Part shown: piece after piece, positions 8,204-17,984 of the stretch
How the letters are laid out: every line of letters begins with the position of its first letter
Position numbering within the stretch: position 1 is the stretch's first letter
DNA from: JAIVHA01 sp965367295
GTDB taxonomy: Bacteria; Pseudomonadota; Gammaproteobacteria; DSM-19610
Length of the DNA: 29,014 bases
NCBI GenBank assembly: GCA_965367295.1
Contig: CBDUHN010000042.1
Location: 1 to 29,014, forward strand
Direction: 5' to 3'
The notes under the pieces: model-generated
Told to the model about the DNA's origin: nothing
Database searches by the model: none
The model's input: the letters and a program-made list of their open reading frames with translations, nothing else
Position numbers and translations under genes: made by a program

Positions 8204-8232
8204 ATCCTAAGTCAATTATCGAACACATTCAA
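8204..8232 (-). promoter_or_regulatory. promoter of the beta-barrel gene
   Basis: On the minus strand: -35 TTGAAT (8227-8232), a 17-base spacer and -10 TAGGAT (8204-8209). The predicted start near 8197 leaves a short leader carrying the strong GGAGGA ribosome-binding site. Further upstream, 8260-8276 is an inverted repeat GTTTCC-CTTTA-GGAAAC in the divergent gap that could be an operator. Confidence 0.5.
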
Positions 8233-8321
8233 CCAACCCCCGAAAACAGGCTACTGGCGGTTTCCCTTTAGGAAACAGTTTTGCTAATTTCATCACTCAT
8301 CATTCCGGCGAGGCCGTTCCG

Positions 8322-9362
8322 GTGCAGATCTCCCCCCTGTTTGCCAATACCCTATATTCCCTTGCCGCCTGCCTGTGGCTGCTGGTAACCGCCAGCCTGT
8401 CCTGCCATGCGGAAGCCCAATCCCCCGATAGCTTTGATGATCAACGCCTTGAAGAGCCGTTATCCCATCCAGACTGGTTCAAGCTCAGCTTCCTGGATCT
8501 GCGTGAAGATCTGCAGGAAGCCACCACCAGCGGCAAAAAGGGTGTCATCCTCTATTTTGGCCAGAAATACTGCGCCTACTGCCAGGCCCTGCTGGAAAAT
8601 GATTTCGGAAAAGCCGACATTCGCGAGTACACCCGCAGGCATTTCGATGTCATCGGCATCGACATACACGGCAACCGCCCGGTAACCGATCTCGATGGCG
8701 TGGAATGGTCTGAACGCAGCTATTCACTCCATACCGGCACCAATTTCACACCCACATTGATTTTCTATAACACCCGGGGAGAAGTGGCGCTGCGTCTCCC
8801 CGGTTACTATCCACCCTACAAGTTCCGTGCTGCCCTGGAGTATGTTGCCGGCGGTCATTATCTGAAAGAAGATTTTCGCAGTTATCTGGCCCGGGCCGAT
8901 GTACCCCTGGTATTCGAAGCCGGCGGCCTCAATTATGAGGAATTCTTTCAGGCCCCGCCCTACGCACTGGATCGCAGCCGCTGGCCAGCGGACCGTCCGC
9001 TGGCGGTGTTTTTCGAACAGGGCTACTGCCATGCCTGCGACATTCTCCACACCGGCCCCATGAAGCAGGATGCAATCCTTGCCCAGTTGCAGCAGATGGA
9101 CATGGTGCAACTCAACCTGTGGGGCAATACTCCGGTGATCACCCCCGGAGGGAAACGCACCACCGAAGGCCAATGGGCTGAAGACCTGGGACTGTTCTAT
9201 GCGCCGACCCTGGTGTTTTTTGATGAACAGGGAGACGAAATCATTCGCGTGGATTCCGTGGTGCAGTTCTACCGCCTGCGTAATGTGCTGGACTACATCC
9301 TCAGTGGCGCCTACCTGGAATATCCGAACTTCCAGCGATGGAGAGATTCCTCCCGAATCTGA
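8322..9362 (+). CDS. secreted protein with two tandem thioredoxin-like domains
   Basis: A 346-residue protein with an N-terminal hydrophobic signal segment (about residues 8-31) ending near CHAEA. Two thioredoxin-fold repeats follow, each with a CxxC and a cis-Pro: CAYC (84-87) with FTPTL (Pro144), and CHAC (236-239) with YAPTL (Pro295). The spacing between copies is about 151 residues at both landmarks, so the protein is an internal duplication. After each cis-Pro comes a similar ending (Y/F-N-x-x-G-E ... AALEYVAGGHY and NVLDYILSGAY). It resembles the SoxW/thioredoxin_7-like periplasmic thioredoxins, but I do not recognise a named two-domain family. The start is GTG with GAGG upstream. The membrane protein gene follows by 26 bases. 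Likely periplasmic thiol-disulfide exchange (inference). Confidence 0.85.
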   Translation: MQISPLFANTLYSLAACLWLLVTASLSCHAEAQSPDSFDDQRLEEPLSHPDWFKLSFLDLREDLQEATTSGKKGVILYFGQKYCAYCQALLENDFGKADIREYTRRHFDVIGIDIHGNRPVTDLDGVEWSERSYSLHTGTNFTPTLIFYNTRGEVALRLPGYYPPYKFRAALEYVAGGHYLKEDFRSYLARADVPLVFEAGGLNYEEFFQAPPYALDRSRWPADRPLAVFFEQGYCHACDILHTGPMKQDAILAQLQQMDMVQLNLWGNTPVITPGGKRTTEGQWAEDLGLFYAPTLVFFDEQGDEIIRVDSVVQFYRLRNVLDYILSGAYLEYPNFQRWRDSSRI

Positions 9363-9388
9363 AGCGGGATCCCTGGAAAGCAACAGGC

Positions 9389-10015
9389 ATGATTATCAAC
9401 CCGGTAGTCCAGCACTTGCTAACCGGCATCGGGTTCAGCCTGGCCCTGGTGACCTTCTCCTATGCCACCAACTACCGACAGCTTTCACCGCACCTCCCCA
9501 TTGATGGCCGGCGCCTGGCACTGTTTGCCAGTTGCGTTTTCACCCTCGCCATTCTGTGCGAGGCCACGGTGAACCCCTTTTACGAAGACCACTTCGGCAG
9601 CAAACTATGAGAATACCGCACCCTCCCGGTCCATGATGCCAACGTATCCGCACTAGCACCCATCATCTGGACCGCCTATGGGGTTCACCTGTATTTTCTG
9701 TTGCACCGGCTGGACCAACTGGACCGGGTCCGACGTCATCCGGTCCTGCTCAAATCACTGGTAATCAGCATAGAAGCACCTTTCTTTGCCGAGGTCTCCA
9801 GCAATCTGTTCTTTCTGTTTTGCTCGGATGAATACTACGCCTACTACCTGCCTACCGAAGTCTTTCACCTGACGTCGGTGCAAGTCATTCCAGTCTACGC
9901 GCTGAGCCTGTTCCTCTGCCTGACCCTATACGCAAAAATCGAGCGCTTCAAAACCGGCTGGCATTCCCCGGTGTTTATCTACCTGGGAGGAATAGCCTTT
10001 GTGGCCATGGGTTGA
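9389..10015 (+). pseudogene. polytopic membrane protein gene interrupted by an in-frame TGA
   Basis: Reading from ATG 9389 (GGAAAG upstream) gives 73 residues, then TGA at 9608-9610, then the same frame stays open for 134 more codons to the stop at 10013-10015. Both halves read like one integral membrane protein of about 208 residues. Hydrophobic segments lie on both sides of the TGA: two before it (HLLTGIGFSLALVTF, LALFASCVFTLAIL) and about four after. A TGG-to-TGA change (Trp to stop) would explain the break: the restored context reads GSKL-W-EYRTL. If translated as it stands, only the first 73 residues would be made, unless translation reinitiates. I do not recognise the family. It follows the tandem-thioredoxin gene by 26 bases on the same strand, so the two are probably cotranscribed, and it converges on the DUF4149 gene. 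Confidence 0.7.
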
Positions 10016-10034
10016 TCATGGATGGGAGTGGGTT

Positions 10035-10460
10035 TCAGTCCGTATTGCGACCAAAGGCTACCAGTGCCAGACCGGCCAGACTGGATACCAGATACAATGA
10101 GGAAGCAATACCGTGTAAGCGTCCAAAGTCCGGGGTAGCGCTCAGCCCGGCAGCCCGCATATCCGCCACCATGGGTGCCAGGATGAACTGGCCGGCTGCC
10201 ACCAGCAGCAACATGAGCAGCAACACCCACAAACGCCAGCGCGGACGGTCCTGCAGGAAGTGGAACAACAGCAACAGGGTCCCGCAGAGCATGCCCAGAT
10301 AAGCCACAGCGCGGAACATCTCACCGGCCAGGGTGCCGGCGAGATTGCGATCATCGAGCACCGCGAAGAGGATTGGGGCAGCGATGAAACCGATAGCCCA
10401 GAGCGCGCCTACCCACAGTGTGAGGAGAATACGTTCACCGATCAGAATGCGCGTTGGCAT
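10035..10460 (-). CDS. DUF4149 family membrane protein
   Basis: A 141-residue inner-membrane protein with four hydrophobic segments (about 8-34, 50-70, 77-97 and 116-137). The pattern LWVGALWAIGFIAAPILFAVLDDR, a central helix pair, and a last helix preceded by GRLHGIASSLYLVSSLAGL fits the DUF4149 (TMEM205-like) family, which is commonly found next to greA in Gammaproteobacteria. Its function is unknown. It begins 39 bases after greA on the same strand and has no clear ribosome-binding site. The 3' end nearly meets the convergent membrane-protein gene (19-base gap) with no terminator visible between them. Confidence 0.85.
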   Translation of the reverse strand: MPTRILIGERILLTLWVGALWAIGFIAAPILFAVLDDRNLAGTLAGEMFRAVAYLGMLCGTLLLLFHFLQDRPRWRLWVLLLMLLLVAAGQFILAPMVADMRAAGLSATPDFGRLHGIASSLYLVSSLAGLALVAFGRNTD

Positions 10461-10499
10461 AGGTGATGAGGGGGGGGAATCGACGGGAAGAAACCCGGC

Positions 10500-10972
10500 C
10501 TATTCGTAACGGACGGCGATGACTTCGAAATTCTTGGCACCGCCCGGCACCTGCACTTCCACCAGATCGCCTTCCAGCTTGCCGATCAGGGCGCGTGCAA
10601 TGGGAGAATTCACCGAGATCAGACCGGACTTGATATCGGCCTCATCCTCACCCACGATCTGGTACGTCAGTTCTTCCTCGGTATCCTCATCCATCAGATC
10701 GACGGTGGCACCGAATATCACCTTGCCGCCGGCATCCACGGCAGCCACATCGATGATCTGGGCATGGGACAGCTTGCCATCGATTTCCTTGATACGCCCC
10801 TCGATGAAACTCTGCTGCTCACGGGCCGCATGGTATTCGGCATTCTCCTTGAGATCGCCATGGGCGCGAGCCTCGGCAATCGCTTCAATAACCTTGGGGC
10901 GATCCACGGTTTTCAGCCGTTGCAGTTCCGCACGGAGTTTTTCCGCACCGCGCACCGTCAATGGGACCTTGC

Positions 10973-10976
<4 letters not shown>
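10500..10976 (-). CDS. greA: Transcription elongation factor GreA
   Basis: A 158-residue factor that enters the RNA polymerase secondary channel and stimulates cleavage of backtracked RNA. The N-terminal coiled coil (about 1-75) carries the tip with acidic residues in GDLKENAEYHAAREQQ, the GreA signature. The C-terminal domain ends in the FKBP-like fold, including ISVNSPIARALIGKLEGD. The length equals E. coli GreA. The ATG overlaps the carB stop as ATGA, so greA is translated by coupling to carB. The carB-greA linkage is frequent in Gammaproteobacteria. The DUF4149 gene follows. Confidence 0.97.
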
Positions 10977-14194
<3,218 letters not shown>

Positions 14195-14365
14195 GGTGTC
14201 TCTATTACCGCTGGGGCGCGAAGGAAAATCCAAAGTATTCCCTGATTAGACGAGGCCTGATTTATTCACCATGCCAATGCAAGTGGTCATGACAGATAAA
14301 ACGGGGATTCTTTAACCAGTTCTTCTTTGCATGCTCCGCGCCTTTGCACTTCAAAAATCGGTTTG

Positions 14366-15511
14366 TCAGGCCTGCGCCGCCTTCATGAGGTCGATGAAAC
14401 GGTCGAACAGCGGCGCCACGTCATGGGGGCCCGGACTGGCTTCCGGGTGCCCTTGAAAACTGAAGGCAGGCACGTCGGTGCGCTGCACACCCTGCAGCGA
14501 ACCATCGAACAGGGAACGATGGGTGGCACGCAACTGATCCGGCAGGGTCTGTTCATCGACGGCAAAGCCATGGTTCTGACTGGTGATCATTACCATGCCG
14601 GAGTCCAGGTCCTGCACCGGATGGTTGGCACCGTGGTGACCGAATTTCATCTTCACCGTACGTGCGCCACTGGCCAGGGCCAACAGTTGGTGCCCCAGGC
14701 AGATACCGAAGGTGGGAATACCGTCCGCGAGCAGGTCCCGGATCGCAGTGATGGCGTAATCGCAGGGCTCAGGGTCGCCCGGACCATTGGACAGGAACAG
14801 GCCGTCGGGGTTGAGCTTACGCACTTCCGCTGCCGGCGTCTGGGCCGGCACCACCGTGAGGCGGCAGCCACGATCCACCAACATGCGCAGAATATTGCGC
14901 TTCACACCGTAATCATAGGCCACCACGTGGAAGGGCAGCTTTTCTTCGATGGGATGCGGCGCGTCGGGCAGTCCGTCCACCAGCGTCCAGCTGCCCTGGG
15001 CCCATTCATAGGGTTCGTGGGTAGTCACTTCTTTGGCGAGATCCATGCCCTTCAGGCCAGCAAAGCCACGGGCCGCGGCGATGGCCGCCTGTTCATCGAT
15101 CTGCTCCCCGGCCATGATGCAGCCACCCAGCGCACCCTTCTCGCGCAGAATGCGGGTCAGGCGCCGGGTGTCGATATCGGCAATGCCGACAATCTTGTGT
15201 TCGCGCAGGTAACTTTCCAGATCGCCCTTGGCACGCCAGTTACTCACCAGGCGTGGCAGATCCCGCACCACCAGGCCGGCGGCATGCACATGGGAGGACT
15301 CGGCATCTTCGGGGTTGACCCCCACGTTACCGATATGCGGATAGGTCAGGGTCACGATCTGACGCGAATAGGAGGGGTCGGTGAGGATTTCCTGATAACC
15401 GGTAAGCGCGGTATTGAACACCACCTCTCCGATAGTCTGTCCGTCCAATCCGATCGACTCGCCTCGAAACAGGCTGCCATCTTCGAGGGCTAACAGGGCA
15501 GCTTTCCTCAA
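14366..15511 (-). CDS. carA: Carbamoyl-phosphate synthase small (glutaminase) subunit
   Basis: A 381-residue class I glutamine amidotransferase subunit that supplies ammonia to CarB. The N-terminal half carries NTALTGYQEILTDPSY and ITLTYPHIGN-like sequence. The C-terminal half holds the glutaminase triad: Cys271 in FGICLGHQLLALA, then His and Glu in FQGHPEASPGPHD. The start is a TTG at 15511 (MRKAALLALEDGSLF) with GGAGG seven bases upstream, an unusually strong site for a weak start codon. A promoter and a hairpin-bearing leader precede it (15541-15641). It is separated from carB by 171 bases without an evident gene, terminator or promoter, longer than in enterics. Confidence 0.97.
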   Translation of the reverse strand: MRKAALLALEDGSLFRGESIGLDGQTIGEVVFNTALTGYQEILTDPSYSRQIVTLTYPHIGNVGVNPEDAESSHVHAAGLVVRDLPRLVSNWRAKGDLESYLREHKIVGIADIDTRRLTRILREKGALGGCIMAGEQIDEQAAIAAARGFAGLKGMDLAKEVTTHEPYEWAQGSWTLVDGLPDAPHPIEEKLPFHVVAYDYGVKRNILRMLVDRGCRLTVVPAQTPAAEVRKLNPDGLFLSNGPGDPEPCDYAITAIRDLLADGIPTFGICLGHQLLALASGARTVKMKFGHHGANHPVQDLDSGMVMITSQNHGFAVDEQTLPDQLRATHRSLFDGSLQGVQRTDVPAFSFQGHPEASPGPHDVAPLFDRFIDLMKAAQA

Positions 15512-15540
15512 GGGGGAACCTCCACAGCTAGATGTGCAAA

Positions 15541-15566
15541 GCGGGAAGCCTTGTGGGACTTCCCGC
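15541..15566 (-). promoter_or_regulatory. hairpin in the carA leader
   Basis: Perfect 8-bp arms GCGGGAAG (15541-15548) and CTTCCCGC (15559-15566) with a 10-base loop, lying about 30 bases before the carA start codon in the predicted 5' leader. On the minus strand it is followed by TTTGC, too short a T run for an efficient terminator. It could be an attenuator or a stabilising structure. Confidence 0.45.
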
Positions 15567-15612
15567 CTGGAAATGGGTGCAGACGTCGGACGACGTCACA
15601 TGCTGAGGCGGT

Positions 15613-15641
15613 ATTCTACTGCATGCCCCCGACACTGTCTA
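15613..15641 (-). promoter_or_regulatory. sigma70-type promoter of carAB
   Basis: On the minus strand: -35 TAGACA (15636-15641), a 17-base spacer and -10 TAGAAT (15613-15618), each one mismatch from consensus. The predicted start near 15606 gives a leader of about 95 bases. The leader contains a perfect inverted repeat GACGTCG-GA-CGACGTC-type sequence (15582-15597) and the hairpin at 15541-15566. Confidence 0.65.
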
Positions 15642-15689
15642 CGCGCAGGAACGGAAAAAACTCCGCGCCCACCGGCAAAAAACCGCGTT

Positions 15690-16496
15690 TTACCCCTTTA
15701 AATCCAGCACATCCTGCATGTCGTACAGATTTGCCGGGCGCCCCTGCAGCCAGGCCGCGGCACGTGCTGCTCCCTTGGCAAAGGTCATGCGACTGGATGC
15801 CTTGTGGGTGATTTCCACCCGCTCGCCGATCCCGGCGAACAATACCGTATGGTCGCCGACCACGTCCCCCGCACGGATGGTCTCGAAGCCAATGGTCTTT
15901 GCATCACGCTCGCCGGTGATGCCCTCGCGGCCATAGACGGCGCAGGCTTTCAGATCGCGCCCCAGCGCCTCGGCCACCACCTCACCCATGCGCAGGGCGG
16001 TCCCCGAGGGGGCGTCAACCTTGTGGCGGTGGTGGGCCTCGATCACCTCCACATCATAATCGTCGCCCAGCACCCGGGCGGCCATGTCCAGCAGCTTCAG
16101 GCACAGGTTCACCCCGACGCTCATATTGGGTGCAAACACGATGGGGATATCCGCCGCGGCAGCCGCAATGGCGGCCTTCTGTTCGTCATTGAAACCGGTG
16201 GTACCGATCACCATGGCACGGCCGGCGGCACGGCACACCGCCAGATTCGCCAGCGTCACCTCGGGACGGGTGAAATCGATCAGCACATCAAAATCGCCCC
16301 GCACCGCCTCCAGATCCGCCCCGATGGTGATACCAAGTTTGCCAACCCCCGCCAGCTCCCCGGCATCGGCGCCCAGCAGTGAACTCTGCGGGTGCTCCAG
16401 CGCGACACTCACCTGCAACTCCGTAACGGCATGGCAGGCTTCGATCAGGTGGCGGCCCATGCGGCCAGCGGCTCCAGTAATAGCGATTCGGGTCAT
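15690..16496 (-). CDS. dapB: 4-hydroxy-tetrahydrodipicolinate reductase
   Basis: A 268-residue NAD(P)H-dependent enzyme of the diaminopimelate/lysine pathway. The N-terminal Rossmann motif is GAAGRMGR (near residues 8-15), followed by VLIDFTRPE, VIGTTGF and the active-site motif EAHHRHKVDAPSGTAL with the catalytic His and Lys. The ATG at 16496 (MTRIAITGAAG) starts right at the first strand; the open frame runs 21 codons upstream without support. It follows dnaJ by 132 bases and precedes carA, the dnaJ-dapB-carA order common in pseudomonads and relatives. Confidence 0.97.
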   Translation of the reverse strand: MTRIAITGAAGRMGRHLIEACHAVTELQVSVALEHPQSSLLGADAGELAGVGKLGITIGADLEAVRGDFDVLIDFTRPEVTLANLAVCRAAGRAMVIGTTGFNDEQKAAIAAAAADIPIVFAPNMSVGVNLCLKLLDMAARVLGDDYDVEVIEAHHRHKVDAPSGTALRMGEVVAEALGRDLKACAVYGREGITGERDAKTIGFETIRAGDVVGDHTVLFAGIGERVEITHKASSRMTFAKGAARAAAWLQGRPANLYDMQDVLDLKG

Positions 16497-16582
16497 GGCG
16501 GGTTCCAGGGACTGGTTGCGGAAAAGCGGGAGGGTACCGTATCGACGGGCCGGCTGCATCCGGCCCGATGAGGGAAAAGCCT

Positions 16583-16602
16583 CGCCCGAAGAAATTCGGG
16601 CG
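16583..16602 (-). terminator. possible terminator between dnaJ and dapB
   Basis: An 8-bp stem CGCCCGAA/TTCGGGCG with a 4-base loop, about 27 bases after the dnaJ stop. On the minus strand the T run (AGGCTTTTCC) starts four bases after the stem, so termination would be imperfect. Confidence 0.4.
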
Positions 16603-16628
16603 TCCGCGCAGACATCATGCCCGGACGG

Positions 16629-17789
16629 CTAGAATTTCATGCCCTCGAAAAACTTCTTCACCCCGTCCAGCCAGGTGGATTCCTGCGGCCGGTGGCGGGC
16701 GCCCCCCTCATGCAGGGTCTGCTCGAATTCCTGCAGGAGTTCCTTCTGTCGGGCATTGAGATCGGACGGGGTTTCCACCAGCACCCGGCACATCAGGTCA
16801 CCGGTGGCGCCGCCACGCACCGGTGCGACCCCCTTGCCACGCAGGCGGAACAGTTTGCCGGTCTGGGTCTCTTCGGGGATCTTGAGCTTCACACGGCCAT
16901 CGAGGGTCGGCACTTCCAGTTCACCGCCGAGCGCCGCCGTGGTGAAACTGATGGGTACCTCGCAATAGAGGTCGTTGTCATCGCGCACGAAGATGGGGTG
17001 TTCCTTGACACCGATCTGAACATACAGGTCTCCCGGTGGCCCACCGTTCTCACCGGCCTCGCCTTCGCTGGCCAACCGGATACGATCCCCGTTATCGACC
17101 CCCGCTGGCACCTTGACCGACAGGGTCTTGGCCTCTTTGACGCGGCCCTGGCCATGGCAGGTGCCACAGGGATCCGCAATGACAGAACCGGTACCGCGGC
17201 AGTTGGGGCAGGTCTGCTGGATGGAGAAAAACCCCTGCTGCATGCGCACCTGGCCGTGACCACCACAGGTAGTACAGGTGGTGGGCTTGCTGCCCTCCTT
17301 CGCACCGCTGCCATCGCAAGTACTGCACTTGACCATGGTGGGCACCCGGATCTTCACCGTGGTGCCACGCACCGCATCCTCAAGACTCAACTCCAGGTTG
17401 TATCGCAGATCGGCGCCGCGATATACGCGGTTGGCACCACGGGCACCACCGCCACCGCCGCCACCCCCGAAGATGTCCCCGAACACGTCTCCGAAGATGT
17501 CGCTGAAGCTGGCACCGCCGGCGCCTGCCCCCCCGAAACCGCCACCGCCACCCCCCATGGAGGGGTCGACGCCGGCATGACCGAACTGGTCATAGGCGGC
17601 CCGCTTGCGAGCGTCCGTGAGCACCTCATAGGCCTCCTTGGCCTCCTTGAATTTGCCTTCGGCCACCTTGTCGTCGGGGTTGCGATCGGGATGGAACTTC
17701 TGGGCGGCGCGGCGGTAGGCCTTTTTCAGCTCCGCCTCACTGGCGTTCTTGGCCACGCCGAGTACTTCGTAATAATCACGTTTGGACAT
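16629..17789 (-). CDS. dnaJ: Co-chaperone DnaJ (Hsp40)
   Basis: A 386-residue type I Hsp40 that delivers substrates to DnaK and stimulates its ATPase. The J domain occupies about 4-70 with HPD at 33-35, then a Gly/Phe region (about 76-118, with repeated DIFGDVFGDIFGG). Four zinc-binding repeats follow: CSTCDGSG, CTTCGGHG, CPNCRGTG and CGTCHGQG. The substrate-binding C-terminal domains end FFEGMKF. The ribosome-binding site is weak. It lies downstream of dnaK across a 195-base gap that holds a long inverted repeat, and dapB follows. Confidence 0.98.
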   Translation of the reverse strand: MSKRDYYEVLGVAKNASEAELKKAYRRAAQKFHPDRNPDDKVAEGKFKEAKEAYEVLTDARKRAAYDQFGHAGVDPSMGGGGGGFGGAGAGGASFSDIFGDVFGDIFGGGGGGGGARGANRVYRGADLRYNLELSLEDAVRGTTVKIRVPTMVKCSTCDGSGAKEGSKPTTCTTCGGHGQVRMQQGFFSIQQTCPNCRGTGSVIADPCGTCHGQGRVKEAKTLSVKVPAGVDNGDRIRLASEGEAGENGGPPGDLYVQIGVKEHPIFVRDDNDLYCEVPISFTTAALGGELEVPTLDGRVKLKIPEETQTGKLFRLRGKGVAPVRGGATGDLMCRVLVETPSDLNARQKELLQEFEQTLHEGGARHRPQESTWLDGVKKFFEGMKF

Positions 17790-17834
17790 AGTCTGCAGGG
17801 CTTCGCGGAGAAACCTCTATTCCTGAAATTTTAA

Positions 17835-17913
17835 TTTTGCCACAAAGATACAGCGGTCCCGGAAAGACCAGGAAACGCATGCACAGTGCGGTCGCTGTAT
17901 CTTTGGGGCAAAA
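17835..17913. repeat. long inverted repeat between dnaK and dnaJ
   Basis: Two 21-base arms (17835-17855 and 17893-17913) match at 20 of 21 positions in inverted orientation, with a 37-base loop. The arm core is GCCACAAAGATACAGCG. The structure would form a very stable hairpin in the dnaK-dnaJ mRNA. There is no T run appropriate for a terminator on the minus strand. It may be an mRNA processing or stability element, or a small mobile palindromic repeat. Confidence 0.85.
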
Positions 17914-17984
17914 CTACCAAACAACAAAAGTCCGGGGCCTGCTTGCCGACCCCGGACCTGCGCTACCAAAGGATGATCAAGTCC

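Noticed and set aside
9608..9640. Selenocysteine insertion at the in-frame TGA
   Set aside because: No clear SECIS stem with an exposed apical GU lies at the expected distance; only a 4-bp ACCG/CGGT pairing is available, and the residue context does not resemble a redox site.
14195..14365. Small gene or promoter between carA and carB
   Set aside because: Only a 14-codon frame without a ribosome-binding site is present, and no -35/-10 pair with acceptable spacing was found.
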